DNA from: an uncultured Draconibacterium sp.
Lineage (GTDB): Bacteria > Bacteroidota > Bacteroidia > Bacteroidales > Prolixibacteraceae
NCBI RefSeq assembly: GCF_963676735.1
Contig: NZ_OY781464.1
Span: 2,079,001-2,143,000 of the forward strand
DNA length: 64,000 bases
Direction of reading: 5' to 3'
The first letter of the stretch is position 1; each line of letters opens with the position of its first letter. The notes under the pieces were generated by a model. That model ran no database searches. It saw only the letters and a list, made by a program, of their open reading frames with translations, and was not told where the DNA came from. A program made the translations under genes and the position numbers. Of the stretch, positions 1 through 9,290 are shown piece by piece.

Positions 1-1
1 C

Positions 2-775
2 AATTATGAACTGAATCCGGAGTTTACCCCTTTGCTCTACCAAAAGCTAAAAAATATTCCAACCGGAAAACCATTGCTGGCCACGGGAAAAATAGATGGG
101 CAAAAACGTGGTTTTATTTTTGGCGAAGGTATTTGGCGCTGGCGTTTGTTTGACTATTATCAAAACCAAAACCACATTCATTTTAACGAACTTGTAAATC
201 AACTGGTACAATACCTGGCTTTACACGAAAATGAAGACAATTTTATTGTTGAGTTTAAGCCGGTTTACACTGAAATTGAAGATGTAGTTTTAACTGCGGA
301 AGTATACAATGACGCCTTTGAGCAGATAGAATCAGAAGAAGTGAATATCGCATTAAAAAGCTCAAACGACGAAGAGTTTAAACTGACATTTGATGTACAA
401 GGCAAAAATTACTACCTGAATGCTGGGCACCTTCCTCTTGGAGATTATAGTTTTGAGGCAGATGTAACCATCGGAAATGAATCGTTCACAGAAACGGGCA
501 GTTTTACAGTAGTGCCGGTTAACATCGAAAATGTTATTACCCAAGCCAATCACAATTTGTTGTATCAATTATCGTCGGCAAGCGGCGGTAAATTTTATTT
601 GCCCAATCAAACCAACCAGTTAATTAACGAGCTTCAACAATCCAATAAAATAAAAGTAACTACTTACTTTCAGGAAATGGTCAACGAACTGCTAAACCTT
701 CGTTGGATTTTTCTTGTTTTATTGTTGCTGTTAAGTACGGAATGGTTTTTGAGAAAGTTCTGGGGTGTTTATTAA
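2..775 (+). CDS. C-terminal part of a large membrane protein (partial)
   Basis: The frame is open to the left edge of the window, so the gene starts upstream; the TTG at 32 is probably not its start. About 257 residues are visible. They contain a region that looks like beta-sandwich repeats (about residues 95-180), and end in a strongly hydrophobic helix (ILF..LLLL type, about 20 residues) followed by a short basic tail, so the bulk of the protein should face the periplasm or outside with a C-terminal membrane anchor. The layout resembles the large Bacteroidota membrane proteins that pair a VWA- or glutamine-amidotransferase-like body with a terminal membrane helix, but no catalytic motif is visible in this part. 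The gene runs in the same direction as the lipoprotein trio that follows about 20 bases later, so it may share their transcript. Function not assigned. Confidence 0.7.
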   Translation, partial: NYELNPEFTPLLYQKLKNIPTGKPLLATGKIDGQKRGFIFGEGIWRWRLFDYYQNQNHIHFNELVNQLVQYLALHENEDNFIVEFKPVYTEIEDVVLTAEVYNDAFEQIESEEVNIALKSSNDEEFKLTFDVQGKNYYLNAGHLPLGDYSFEADVTIGNESFTETGSFTVVPVNIENVITQANHNLLYQLSSASGGKFYLPNQTNQLINELQQSNKIKVTTYFQEMVNELLNLRWIFLVLLLLLSTEWFLRKFWGVY

Positions 776-794
776 TTAAATTCAGTTGCGAGGT

Positions 795-1841
795 ATGCAT
801 TTATCAAAATATACCAATTACATGGTGCTGGTTGGCATTGTTATTTTAAGCTATTCGTGTAGCTCAACAAAACGTATTTTGGTTGAATTTCCGCAGAAAC
901 CCAAAAACGACATCCCTCAGAATATTCAAAGCCTTTTATTGGTCAACCGTACGGTTGACAACACTTACACTGATTTTCAGAAGGATTCTTTGCAACGAAT
1001 ATTTTACAAAAAGGACTTTAACCTGGATACAACAATTTTTGACCTCACCTCGGTTGACACTTCATTAGTGGCACTAGGCGAGTTACTGTTCGAGTCGGGA
1101 AGATTTGATTTTGTAATTCCTGAAAACCGACACTTGCCCGCCAGTAAAAATGCATTTTTTACCAGTGCGATGAATTGGAACGAGGTTAGGGAAATGTGCG
1201 AATTGTATAACACTGATGCAGTGCTCTCGATGGATATGTATAAAACCAGGGTAATTACCAAACTGGAAGAAGAATCGGTTTTTGACCCTAACCAGGGCTT
1301 TTTTATTTCGGCAGTTGGGGCACAAATGGTTGTGGTTTACGAAGCACTTTACAGACTTTATGACCCGCAAACTGAAAAAATCATTGCACGAGAAGTATTT
1401 AAAGACACCTTAATGTGGGAGGACATCGCATTAAATGTTCGCGATTTATTCTCCGACTTCACACCTGTTAAGCAGGCATTAACCGAAGCAGGAATTGCGC
1501 TTGCACTTGATTTTTCGGAGCAAATAAGCACGGGTTGGCGTAGCGAATACCGGATGATATTTAAAAGCGGAAGTGCGGAATTAAAACAAGCTGCCCTTTA
1601 TACCGATTCCAACGAGTGGGATAAAGCCATTGCAGCCTGGGAAAAAATTGCGCAAGGCTCTGTTTCAAAATCCGTAAAAAGCAAGGCGCTTTTTAATCTG
1701 GCCATTGCCTGCGAAATTGAAGGTGATATTGATTGCGCCATTCAAAAAGCGCTTGATTCATACAACACAGCCTATCATCCGTTAACGTACCAATACCTTG
1801 AGCTTCTGGAACGAAAGAAAAAGAACCTTAAAAAGCATTAA
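795..1841 (+). CDS. TPR-tailed lipoprotein, paralogue 1
   Basis: Secreted lipoprotein of about 348 residues. I chose the ATG at 795 over the TTG at 786 because it gives a compact signal peptide ending in a lipobox (LSYSC, Cys22). The middle domain is shared with the next two genes and contains a conserved DTxxW segment. The last ~90 residues form helical TPR-like repeats (WDKAIAAWEKIA, ALFNLAIACEIEGD). This matches Bacteroidota lipoproteins that I associate with the DUF6340 family (family name from memory). It is the first of three tandem paralogues (795, 1844, 2867) separated by 0-2 bases, so they are very probably cotranscribed. Likely an outer-membrane or periplasmic lipoprotein of unknown role. 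Confidence 0.8.
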   Translation: MHLSKYTNYMVLVGIVILSYSCSSTKRILVEFPQKPKNDIPQNIQSLLLVNRTVDNTYTDFQKDSLQRIFYKKDFNLDTTIFDLTSVDTSLVALGELLFESGRFDFVIPENRHLPASKNAFFTSAMNWNEVREMCELYNTDAVLSMDMYKTRVITKLEEESVFDPNQGFFISAVGAQMVVVYEALYRLYDPQTEKIIAREVFKDTLMWEDIALNVRDLFSDFTPVKQALTEAGIALALDFSEQISTGWRSEYRMIFKSGSAELKQAALYTDSNEWDKAIAAWEKIAQGSVSKSVKSKALFNLAIACEIEGDIDCAIQKALDSYNTAYHPLTYQYLELLERKKKNLKKH

Positions 1842-1843
1842 AA

Positions 1844-2866
1844 ATGAACCGACTTCTCTTACTTCCGGTAATTGTAACTGCGCTGTCGGCGTGCACAGTT
1901 TACAAAGAATACCCGATAGAAATTTATAAACCCGGAGCTATTGCCTATCCCTCGAATACTGAAAATGTGGCCATTGTTTACCGCAACTTTAAATACATTG
2001 GCGACACATTACAACACTATTACAAAGACGATTTTACATTACGAAAAGTAAGAAAAGATCCGCAGCAACTGGATAGCGTATTGGTAAACCTGTGCTTAAA
2101 CGAGTTGGCCAGAAACCTGAAAGAAAATGCGGCTTTTGAAGAAATCAGAATATTTCCGAAACTTTTTGAACCACACACCGGAAATAAGCTTCCGGCATTA
2201 GACATGAAAATGGTCCAGAAAATTGCTTCATCAACCCAGGCCGACCTGGTAATATCGCTTGAAACCTATTCCTATTTTTTCTCTGAATATGAATCAACTG
2301 CAGAACTAGCAAGTCCTTCAAACGAAGTTATCACAGCAGCAGTTTGGGCCGTTTACAATCCGGTTGAAGAAAAACTTATTGAGCGTAAAACAATGATTGA
2401 TACTATTTTCTAGAATGGCTACGATGCCAAAGGAAATTACCAACGTAAAACGAAGTTACCTCCCCGCTTAACGGCTTTAAAAATTGCCTCGCAAATGGTG
2501 GGCGAAAATTATTCGAAACGTTTTTTTGCATCGTGGCAAAATGTTAACCGCATTTATTCAGTTCCTCCGTTACCCGATTTCGCGGCTGCCGACGAGTATG
2601 TGCAAAAAGGAGAATGGGACAATGCCATCATGTTATGGAGACGCTATGCCGACGACAACAATGGCAAAATGGCCATAAATGCGCGCTACAACCTGGCTCT
2701 GGCCTACGAAATGAAAGATGATTTTGAAACAGCAGAAAAATGGTTGTTGGCCGCTCAACAAATAGCCACAGATTACAAAAGCAAAGAAGACCTGACAATG
2801 ATTATCAACTACCGTCAACTACTGGCAAAAAGGAAAAAAGATATTTCGAGGCTAAACCAACAATAA
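1844..2866 (+). pseudogene. TPR-tailed lipoprotein, paralogue 2, interrupted by in-frame TAG
   Basis: One reading frame runs from the ATG at 1844 to the TAA at 2864 and is interrupted only by a TAG at 2411-2413 (codon 190). Reading through it gives a 340-residue lipoprotein (lipobox Cys17, LSAC) that is co-linear with both neighbours, including the TPR tail (NARYNLALAYEMKDD). The stop falls exactly where the paralogues have Trp: DTLMW upstream, DSVAW downstream, DTIF-stop here. A single TGG to TAG change explains it. Sequence quality after the stop is as good as before (no other stops, conserved residues kept), so the lesion is recent, or is a sequencing error, or is read through. As it stands translation would give a 189-residue protein without the TPR tail. 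Confidence 0.85.
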
Positions 2867-4063
2867 ATGAACCTTCGTAAAATTACCTTCCACTGTTTTA
2901 TTATATTGTTTTTTACATGTTCGTGCAACACCTTGTACAACAGCAAAACAATTGATATTGAAATTGTTCAACCATCAAAAGTAAATATCTCGAATGAATT
3001 TAAAAACGTGGCAATACAATATAATAACGTAAATGTTTCACCCAATAACTACTTTAACACCTATTTGCAATTTGGAGAACAAAAAGCAGAGACGGAAAAT
3101 ACGGACAGTATTGCTTCTCACATATACTTTAACACCTTTATTGAAGAATTGAAGCAACACCGGTTTTTCGACACTGTTATTATTTTATCGGAAAGAAACT
3201 ACACCACCATAGCCATAACCGATACATTAAGCATTGCGAACCAGCTAAAAACAGATTCTGCAGCTGTTAACAAACTATCGAACAACCAAATAAATGTACT
3301 TAACGGCAGTTATTTTATCAAAAATTACACTGCACCTGTTCTTCCTAAAACCGACACATTATTTATTCATCCTGAATTTGGTTTATACACCAGCAATCAG
3401 TTGGCAGCTATTGGCGATAGTAGCAAGGCCGACTTGCTCATTTCGCTTGACTTTTTCGCGAGCTCAGACTATAGTACCTACCAAGAACAAATTGGCTTAT
3501 CAGAAGAACAAGTTATTAATTGGTATCAATGGAGTTTTTATTCACTAAAACCGTACGAATATTTACTGGTAACCTCAAAAACCGATTCCGTAGCCTGGAT
3601 GGGACATGCATTCAGCAAAGCAAAAGCAGGCACGGTTATACCTCCGCGAAAGGATGCTGTTTTTAATGCGGCCGAATTGTCGGCGGAGAAATTTGCCAGT
3701 ACCCTGGTACCTCATTGGGTTAAAGTGCAACGTATGTATTATGCATCGGGGCATATTGAGTTAAAACAAACCGATGAACTGGTAAAAGCAGGACAATGGC
3801 TTGAAGCTGCAGAAATATGGAAAAGAAATACCAGGAATAAAAACAAACTTATTGCGGCAAAAAGTATGTTTAATATGGGGCTTGCCTGCGAAATGGAAGG
3901 CGAGCTGAAAGCCGCCCTCGACTGGGTTATAAAATCGTACTATCTGCTGGAATCGAAGTATGAAATACATGCAGATAACTGTAAAAATTATATTCAAATC
4001 CTGGGGGTACGAATGAATGATATTAAACGCCTGGATGAACAATTTGGATGGTCCCAAAATTAG
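2867..4063 (+). CDS. TPR-tailed lipoprotein, paralogue 3
   Basis: Lipoprotein of 398 residues whose ATG directly follows the stop codon of the interrupted paralogue. The signal peptide ends in a Cys-rich lipobox (FTCSC, Cys20). It is the longest of the trio because of an extra ~50-residue stretch around residues 120-170. The shared middle domain includes DSVAW and is followed by the helical repeat tail (ELVKAGQWLEAAEIWKR, FNMGLACEMEGELKAA). It is the last gene of this plus-strand run; the convergent CvfB-like gene begins on the other side of a hairpin at 4088-4109. Function unknown; the tandem arrangement suggests the three proteins work together or replace each other. Confidence 0.8.
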   Translation: MNLRKITFHCFIILFFTCSCNTLYNSKTIDIEIVQPSKVNISNEFKNVAIQYNNVNVSPNNYFNTYLQFGEQKAETENTDSIASHIYFNTFIEELKQHRFFDTVIILSERNYTTIAITDTLSIANQLKTDSAAVNKLSNNQINVLNGSYFIKNYTAPVLPKTDTLFIHPEFGLYTSNQLAAIGDSSKADLLISLDFFASSDYSTYQEQIGLSEEQVINWYQWSFYSLKPYEYLLVTSKTDSVAWMGHAFSKAKAGTVIPPRKDAVFNAAELSAEKFASTLVPHWVKVQRMYYASGHIELKQTDELVKAGQWLEAAEIWKRNTRNKNKLIAAKSMFNMGLACEMEGELKAALDWVIKSYYLLESKYEIHADNCKNYIQILGVRMNDIKRLDEQFGWSQN

Positions 4064-4080
4064 CGGCAGGTAGGATGTAT

Positions 4081-4109
4081 AAAAAAAGAGGGAAACCAAT
4101 GTTTCCCTC
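4081..4109 (-). terminator. Rho-independent terminator between convergent genes
   Basis: A perfect 9-bp stem (GAGGGAAAC at 4088-4096, GTTTCCCTC at 4101-4109) has a 4-base loop and, read on the minus strand, is followed by seven T (A run at 4081-4087). It lies about 100 bases past the stop of the CvfB-like gene and 25 bases past the stop of the plus-strand lipoprotein, so it may also slow plus-strand transcription, though there it lacks a good T tract. Confidence 0.8.
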
Positions 4110-4210
4110 CTATATTTAACCAAAAATCACAACATGAAAATATTGTTGTTTTAAATTTAGAACTTTTTGTTTTAATTTTCAAAACAAGAATTCATGTTTA
4201 ACAATCTGTT

Positions 4211-5047
4211 TTACTTTTTTAACAGTTTTATTCCGTCGGAAACAAACGAAATCAATCGCTTTTTGTAGAGACCGCCAATGGCCTTTTTAAAATTCTTTTT
4301 ACTGATTCCAAACATTGCTTTTATCATCTCAGGCGACGACTTATCGGATATTGCCAAAAATCCGCCACTGGCTTCCAGTTCGGCGATAATTTTTTCGGAT
4401 ATCGCATCAACCTTCTCGTACCCCGGTTCTTCCAACAGCAAATCAATTTTCTCATCGCTTCGTATTTTGGCGATATATCCTTTTGTTCGGGCGCCCGCCT
4501 TTATTGGCTGAAATACCTGATTTTTGTACAGCATCCCGGTATGCTCAAAATTTATTATGGCTTTATAGCCCAAGTCTGTCTCTTCAATTATCAGCAGGTT
4601 AACCTCCTGCCCGCGCGAATATTCAGGTGGTGTGTTATCTAAGAATTTATTCAGTTTAGCCGATGCCACAACCCGGTTCGAAAGCAGGTCAAGGTAAATA
4701 AACACCCAGTACCTTTTTCCTTCAAGCATTTTATTGCGTTGTTCGCTGTACGGAACCAGCAGGTCTTTTGCCAATCCCCAATCCAGGAATGCTCCAAACC
4801 GGCTGCTTGCCTTAACCTCGAGGTAGGCAAACTCGCCAACACAGGCAAAAGGCTTTTCTGTGGTGGCAACCAATCGGTCTTCCGAATCGGTATACACAAA
4901 AACATCGGCTTCGCCCCGCTCTTTTAGTCCTGCATCAATATATTTTTTAGGCATCAATATCTCGCCATGTTCACCCCCATCAAGGTATAGCCCGTTATCC
5001 GTTTCCCTTATTATTGCTAAGGTATTGTATTTTCCTATTTCTGCCAT
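4211..5047 (-). CDS. CvfB/YitL-like S1 RNA-binding protein
   Basis: A 278-residue protein of the CvfB family: tandem S1-type OB folds (about residues 1-60, 65-130 and 140-210) and a C-terminal winged-helix-like segment (about 220-278, with KAMFGISKKNFKKAIGGLYKK). The family is described in Firmicutes as RNA-binding regulators of virulence and expression; many bacteria carry it without known targets. The opening IGKYNTLAI and the motif LDWGLAKDLLVP are characteristic. It lies 10 bases downstream of recN on the same strand and probably shares its transcript, which ends at the hairpin at 4081-4109. Cytoplasmic. Confidence 0.85.
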   Translation of the reverse strand: MAEIGKYNTLAIIRETDNGLYLDGGEHGEILMPKKYIDAGLKERGEADVFVYTDSEDRLVATTEKPFACVGEFAYLEVKASSRFGAFLDWGLAKDLLVPYSEQRNKMLEGKRYWVFIYLDLLSNRVVASAKLNKFLDNTPPEYSRGQEVNLLIIEETDLGYKAIINFEHTGMLYKNQVFQPIKAGARTKGYIAKIRSDEKIDLLLEEPGYEKVDAISEKIIAELEASGGFLAISDKSSPEMIKAMFGISKKNFKKAIGGLYKKRLISFVSDGIKLLKK

Positions 5048-5057
5048 TTGTTGTTTT

Positions 5058-6713
5058 TCAATTTCGTAACAGTTCTTCTGCTGCTTTTATTGTTGTTTCT
5101 GTAAGTTTATCGCCTCCAACCATTTTCGCGAGTTCTTCCACCCTCTCCTGTGCATTTAAACTCTTTATCGAGGTATAAGTTTTATTCTTATCTTCTAATT
5201 TATAAACCCTGAAATGAGCATCGCCTTTTGCTGCAATTTGTGGTAAATGGGTAATATTTATGATCTGGGTATTTGCAGAAAATGATTTAATAATCGTACC
5301 CATTTTTAAGGCAATCTCGCCCGATACACCGGTATCAATTTCATCAAAGACAATGGTTGGTAATGCTTTCGAGTTACGAAGCAGGTTTTTAATTGCCAGC
5401 ATTAATCGCGACATTTCGCCACCCGATGCAATTTTTGAAATCTCATCCGGTTCCGAATCGGGGTTTGCGCTGAATAAAAATGCTATTTCATCTTTACCAT
5501 CTGCCTGGCACTCGGGCAAAATCTGGTGAACGGTTTGCAGCCTGCCTTTCGTCATCCCCAATTGTTTTAAATCAGACTTTACCGAGTGTTCAATCGTTTT
5601 AAAGGCTTTAGCTCTTGCCGCGCTTAGTTGAAATGCCAGTTTTTCCAAAGCCAATTTTTCGTTTTGCACACTAACTTTCAGCAGCTCTATTTCATCATCG
5701 TAGCCAACTGCTTTATTAATTTTGGCATCAAAATCGTTCCGTAATTTAATTAGTTCGGCTACGCTGGCAACACGGTGTTTTTGTTGCAACGAATACAATA
5801 AGTTAAGCCGGTCGTTTACCTCTTCAATTCTTGCCGGATTAAATTCTACCCGCTCAGCAAGTAATTCCAGCTCGTGATGAATATCGCTTAACTCAATAGC
5901 AACACTCTCAAAGCGAGCGGCAAAATCTTCTGCTTCATTTAAATAGCTACTAATTTTTTGAAGCGAACGATGGCTGTTTTTAATATTTTGTATTACCGAA
6001 AATGATTCGTTGTCGAGCAATGCCACAGTGTCTGAAAGTGCCGTTTTAATCTCTTCCGAATGATTTAACTGTTCCAGTTCTTTTTCTAAATCGTTTTGCT
6101 CATTTTCAACCAGTTGCGCCTCTTCAAGTTGTGTGTACTGAAATTGGTAATAATCCAAATCAGATTTTGCCTTCTCAGCCAGTTCTTCCAAAGCTTCAAG
6201 CTCTTTTTTTGCTTTTTTGTATTTTGCAAATTGCGCTTTATACTCGGCTAAAATATGTTCCGTTCCGGCTACCGAATCTACCAGTTGAAGTTGAAATTTT
6301 TGGTTGCTTAATTCCAGGTTTTGGTGTTGCGAGTGAATATCAATAAGTTTTAATCCAAGTGCACCCAATGTTTTCAGATTAACCGGAGTATCATTTATAA
6401 AAGCTCTTGAACGCCCTGAAGGTGTGATTTCGCGTCGTAAAATTGTTAAATCATCATAATCAAGATCATGTTTTTCAAAAAACGTTTTAAGCGAATAATT
6501 GCTGACTTTAAACAATCCTTCCACCACGCATTTTTTATCCTTCTCTTTTAATACTGAAAGATCGGCTCTGTTTCCAAGAATAAGCCCCAGCGCACCAAGA
6601 ATTATTGATTTTCCGGCTCCTGTTTCACCGGTTACCGTATTTAACCGGGCATGGAAATTTACTTGTAAACTATTGATTAGTGCGTAGTTTGAAATAGATA
6701 ATCTGGATAGCAT
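5058..6713 (-). CDS. recN: DNA repair protein RecN
   Basis: SMC-like ATPase of 551 residues, the normal RecN length, acting in double-strand-break repair. Visible are the Walker A (TGETGAGKS, residues 28-36), long coiled-coil arms (about 150-370), the ABC signature (SGGEMSRLMLA) and Walker B (IVFDEIDTGVSG), plus the terminal ATPase lobe with NITHLPQIA. It belongs to the bamD-rpoZ-coaBC-DUF4835-recN order typical of Bacteroidota. A gap of 105 bases separates it from the DUF4835 gene, containing a short direct repeat (TAGCTAAAA twice) but no promoter I can support. Confidence 0.97.
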   Translation of the reverse strand: MLSRLSISNYALINSLQVNFHARLNTVTGETGAGKSIILGALGLILGNRADLSVLKEKDKKCVVEGLFKVSNYSLKTFFEKHDLDYDDLTILRREITPSGRSRAFINDTPVNLKTLGALGLKLIDIHSQHQNLELSNQKFQLQLVDSVAGTEHILAEYKAQFAKYKKAKKELEALEELAEKAKSDLDYYQFQYTQLEEAQLVENEQNDLEKELEQLNHSEEIKTALSDTVALLDNESFSVIQNIKNSHRSLQKISSYLNEAEDFAARFESVAIELSDIHHELELLAERVEFNPARIEEVNDRLNLLYSLQQKHRVASVAELIKLRNDFDAKINKAVGYDDEIELLKVSVQNEKLALEKLAFQLSAARAKAFKTIEHSVKSDLKQLGMTKGRLQTVHQILPECQADGKDEIAFLFSANPDSEPDEISKIASGGEMSRLMLAIKNLLRNSKALPTIVFDEIDTGVSGEIALKMGTIIKSFSANTQIINITHLPQIAAKGDAHFRVYKLEDKNKTYTSIKSLNAQERVEELAKMVGGDKLTETTIKAAEELLRN

Positions 6714-6818
6714 AATGACAAGTTGCTCAATGGTAATTTGTATTTAGCTAAAATAGCTAAAATGAAAACATGTAATCACTTTCTTCCGAAAATGAAGTAA
6801 TCTTTTTAATCAGAAAAA

Positions 6819-7730
6819 TCAAAAGCCCTCGCTTTCCGCTATTTTTTCGTACTTGCTTCCGTTTGAGGGATCAACTTCATTAAGAATTGTCATCACTCGG
6901 TTACGTTCATCCGGAAAGGATTTAGAAAATATATTAACCAACTCATCCGCTTTTGCATCAAAAAACATTTGCAAAATATAGGTTGATGGCCTACGACGAA
7001 ATACTTTTTGAATATCGCGTAATGCCTCGGCTACATTGGCTCTTCCTTCTTCCACTCTGTCCGACATCATATCCAAACCGTTACGGTGGTAATTGTACAT
7101 GCAGGTGCGAAACGAGGAATACGACTTATTCAATACATTCTCAATCAACCAATACCGATTTCTTTCACTTTCGAAAGCTTTCCAGCCCCGCTCACGCGAA
7201 TTTTGCGAATTGTTGACAATGGATTGTGCTTTCTGAAAAAACTCGGTTCCCCCTTCCTCTGAGAAGGTATCGTAATCAAAACCTAAAATTACATAGGCAT
7301 AAAAAGCCATAATATTGGTAAGGTTGTCGCGGTTCGATGTTTCATTAAATTCCAGGGCCTGAAATTCCACGTATTTGCAATGAAAATCGTTGTCCTTTAT
7401 ATTTAATACCGTTGAAGTATAGCTTGAATTAAATATCGGGCGCGTTAACTGAACCTGTATCGTTCCTTTAAACTCATCAGCAGAGATTTGCTCATCAAGA
7501 CGAATAAGAATATTGCATCTGATTTTTTCATCATAACTGTATACATGATCAGTCCATTTTCTGTTATTCATAAAATCATACAGATCGGACTGCATAGTAC
7601 GAAACAGGTTTTGGTTTGCACCTTGAATTCCACGTGCCGATACGGTTACGTTACACCGCAACTCCTGTGCAAAGCTTGCTCTTAAGATGAAAAAAAGAAA
7701 GAATAAGGTAAGTAATACGTATCTCATCAT
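6819..7730 (-). CDS. DUF4835 family secreted protein
   Basis: A 303-residue protein with a clear signal peptide (ending near SFAQ, residue ~21) and the DUF4835 family pattern: QELRCNVTVSARGIQGAN at the mature N terminus, LTRPIFNSSYTS, and EFNETSNRDNLTN. The family is restricted to Bacteroidota; some databases name it PorD and link it to type IX secretion (from memory, not tested here). It sits 4 bases downstream of coaBC and upstream of recN, the standard location in the phylum. Periplasmic or outer-membrane-associated; precise role unknown. Confidence 0.85.
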   Translation of the reverse strand: MMRYVLLTLFFLFFILRASFAQELRCNVTVSARGIQGANQNLFRTMQSDLYDFMNNRKWTDHVYSYDEKIRCNILIRLDEQISADEFKGTIQVQLTRPIFNSSYTSTVLNIKDNDFHCKYVEFQALEFNETSNRDNLTNIMAFYAYVILGFDYDTFSEEGGTEFFQKAQSIVNNSQNSRERGWKAFESERNRYWLIENVLNKSYSSFRTCMYNYHRNGLDMMSDRVEEGRANVAEALRDIQKVFRRRPSTYILQMFFDAKADELVNIFSKSFPDERNRVMTILNEVDPSNGSKYEKIAESEGF

Positions 7731-7734
7731 ATGC

Positions 7735-8937
7735 CTAAACGTTCAGTTCAATAATTTTTGCAACAATATCTTTAGCCACTTCGTTCTTATTTTTTAACTC
7801 AAATTCGGTGTGTTTATTGTCTTTCTCAATAATAGTTATCTTGTTGGTGTCAACACCAAACCCAGCTCCTTTATCTTTCAACGAATTTAGCACAATAAAA
7901 TCAAGATTCTTTTTCTTCAGTTTTTGTTGTGCATTTTCAAATTCATTATTGATTTCAAGGGCAAAACCAACCAAAAGCTGGTTTTTCATTTTTTGTTTTC
8001 CAAGCTCGGCAGCAATATCTTTTGTGGGTTGCAGCTCTAGCTTCCAGTTTTCGTTACCCCGTTTTGTTTTTGTGTTTTCCTTAATCACGGGTGTAAAGTC
8101 AGCTACAGCAGCACACATTACGGCACCATCGGTTGTAGCAAAAGCTTTAATAGCAGCCTGGTGCATTTCCGCAGCCGATTCAACCTGAACAATATGAATA
8201 TTTTTATTGTGTACTTCAATATTTACGGGGCCTGAAATTAAAGTTACCTCAGCTCCTTGTTCGGCAAGTTCTTCGGCAATGGCATATCCCATTTTGCCAG
8301 ACGAATAATTTCCAATAAAACGAACGGGATCTATTTTTTCATAGGTTGGTCCTGCTGTTACTAAAAATGATTTATTCAGCAGTTTTTTTTTTACCTGAAG
8401 CTGCTGAACAACGGCTTCAAGTATTTTTTCCGGCTCTTCCATCCGGCCTTTACCTTCAAGGCCACTGGCTAATTCACCTTCGCCGGGTTCAACAATAATA
8501 TTTCCATATTCTTTCAATATGCCAATATTTCGTTGAGTTGAAGGATGTGCAAACATATCAAGGTCCATGGCGGGAGCCAGCATAACCGGACATTTTGCCG
8601 ACAAGTAAGTTGTAATCAACATATTATCGGCTATTCCCTTGGCCATTTTTCCCATGGTTGAGGCAGTTGCAGGCGCAATTACCATAACATCAGCCCATAA
8701 GCCCAGGTCAACATGACTGTTCCATGTACCATCGTTTGCACCAAAAAACTCGCTCACAACAGGTTTATTTGAAAGTGCCGATAAAGTTACCGGCGTAATA
8801 AATTCTTTACCAGCCGGCGTAATTACCACCTGCACCTCGGCTCCTTCCTTTATAAAAAGCCGAAGAAGCATTGCGGCCTTATAAGCTGCAATGCTTCCTG
8901 TTATTCCGAGTATTATATTTTTACCTTTCAGTCTCAT
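7735..8937 (-). CDS. coaBC: Bifunctional phosphopantothenoylcysteine decarboxylase/synthetase
   Basis: A 400-residue CoaBC, which makes 4'-phosphopantetheine from 4'-phosphopantothenate and cysteine in coenzyme A synthesis. The N-terminal flavin-dependent CoaC half shows GSIAAYKA, the NSHVDLGLWAD histidine, the PATAST motif and APAMDLDMF; the C-terminal CoaB half shows AGPTYEKIDPVR and NYSSGKMGYAIA. In the loop where the E. coli enzyme has its catalytic Cys (ACGDxGPGRM) this protein reads ASGLEGKGRM, so Ser takes the place of Cys; I believe this variant is common in the phylum. Cytoplasmic; 14 bases after rpoZ. Confidence 0.95.
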   Translation of the reverse strand: MRLKGKNIILGITGSIAAYKAAMLLRLFIKEGAEVQVVITPAGKEFITPVTLSALSNKPVVSEFFGANDGTWNSHVDLGLWADVMVIAPATASTMGKMAKGIADNMLITTYLSAKCPVMLAPAMDLDMFAHPSTQRNIGILKEYGNIIVEPGEGELASGLEGKGRMEEPEKILEAVVQQLQVKKKLLNKSFLVTAGPTYEKIDPVRFIGNYSSGKMGYAIAEELAEQGAEVTLISGPVNIEVHNKNIHIVQVESAAEMHQAAIKAFATTDGAVMCAAVADFTPVIKENTKTKRGNENWKLELQPTKDIAAELGKQKMKNQLLVGFALEINNEFENAQQKLKKKNLDFIVLNSLKDKGAGFGVDTNKITIIEKDNKHTEFELKNKNEVAKDIVAKIIELNV

Positions 8938-8951
8938 AAAACGGACTGAAA

Positions 8952-9287
8952 TTAAATACGTTTTTTGTTCTCGCGTGCCGGATTTCGGTGGTAAATTTCA
9001 CCTTCTTTTAATTCTTCAAACGCAATTAGCGTTGGTTTTGGCAAGCGCTCATAGAATTTTGAAATTTCAATTTGCTCTCTGTTTTCGAAAATCTCTTCCA
9101 GATTATCGGTGTACGATGCAAACTCCTGCAATTTCTGATTCAACTCTTCTTTTAGCTCCGACGAAATTTGATTGGCCCTTTTGGCAAGGATCATTACTGT
9201 TTCGTAAATATTTCCGGTTTCCTGTGTTAAAACCTCCAGGTCGCGCGAAATAGTTGACGGAGCTGCTTTTGTTTTCTTGTAATCCAT
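8952..9287 (-). CDS. rpoZ: RNA polymerase omega subunit, Bacteroidota type
   Basis: A 111-residue protein matching the divergent Bacteroidota RpoZ family: it begins MDYKKTKAAPSTISRD and contains NIYETVMILAKRANQIS, the helix corresponding to the omega motif that contacts the beta-prime subunit. Omega helps assemble RNA polymerase. It lies between bamD (3-base gap) and coaBC, as in most sequenced Bacteroidota. Confidence 0.88.
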   Translation of the reverse strand: MDYKKTKAAPSTISRDLEVLTQETGNIYETVMILAKRANQISSELKEELNQKLQEFASYTDNLEEIFENREQIEISKFYERLPKPTLIAFEELKEGEIYHRNPARENKKRI

Positions 9288-9290
9288 ATT

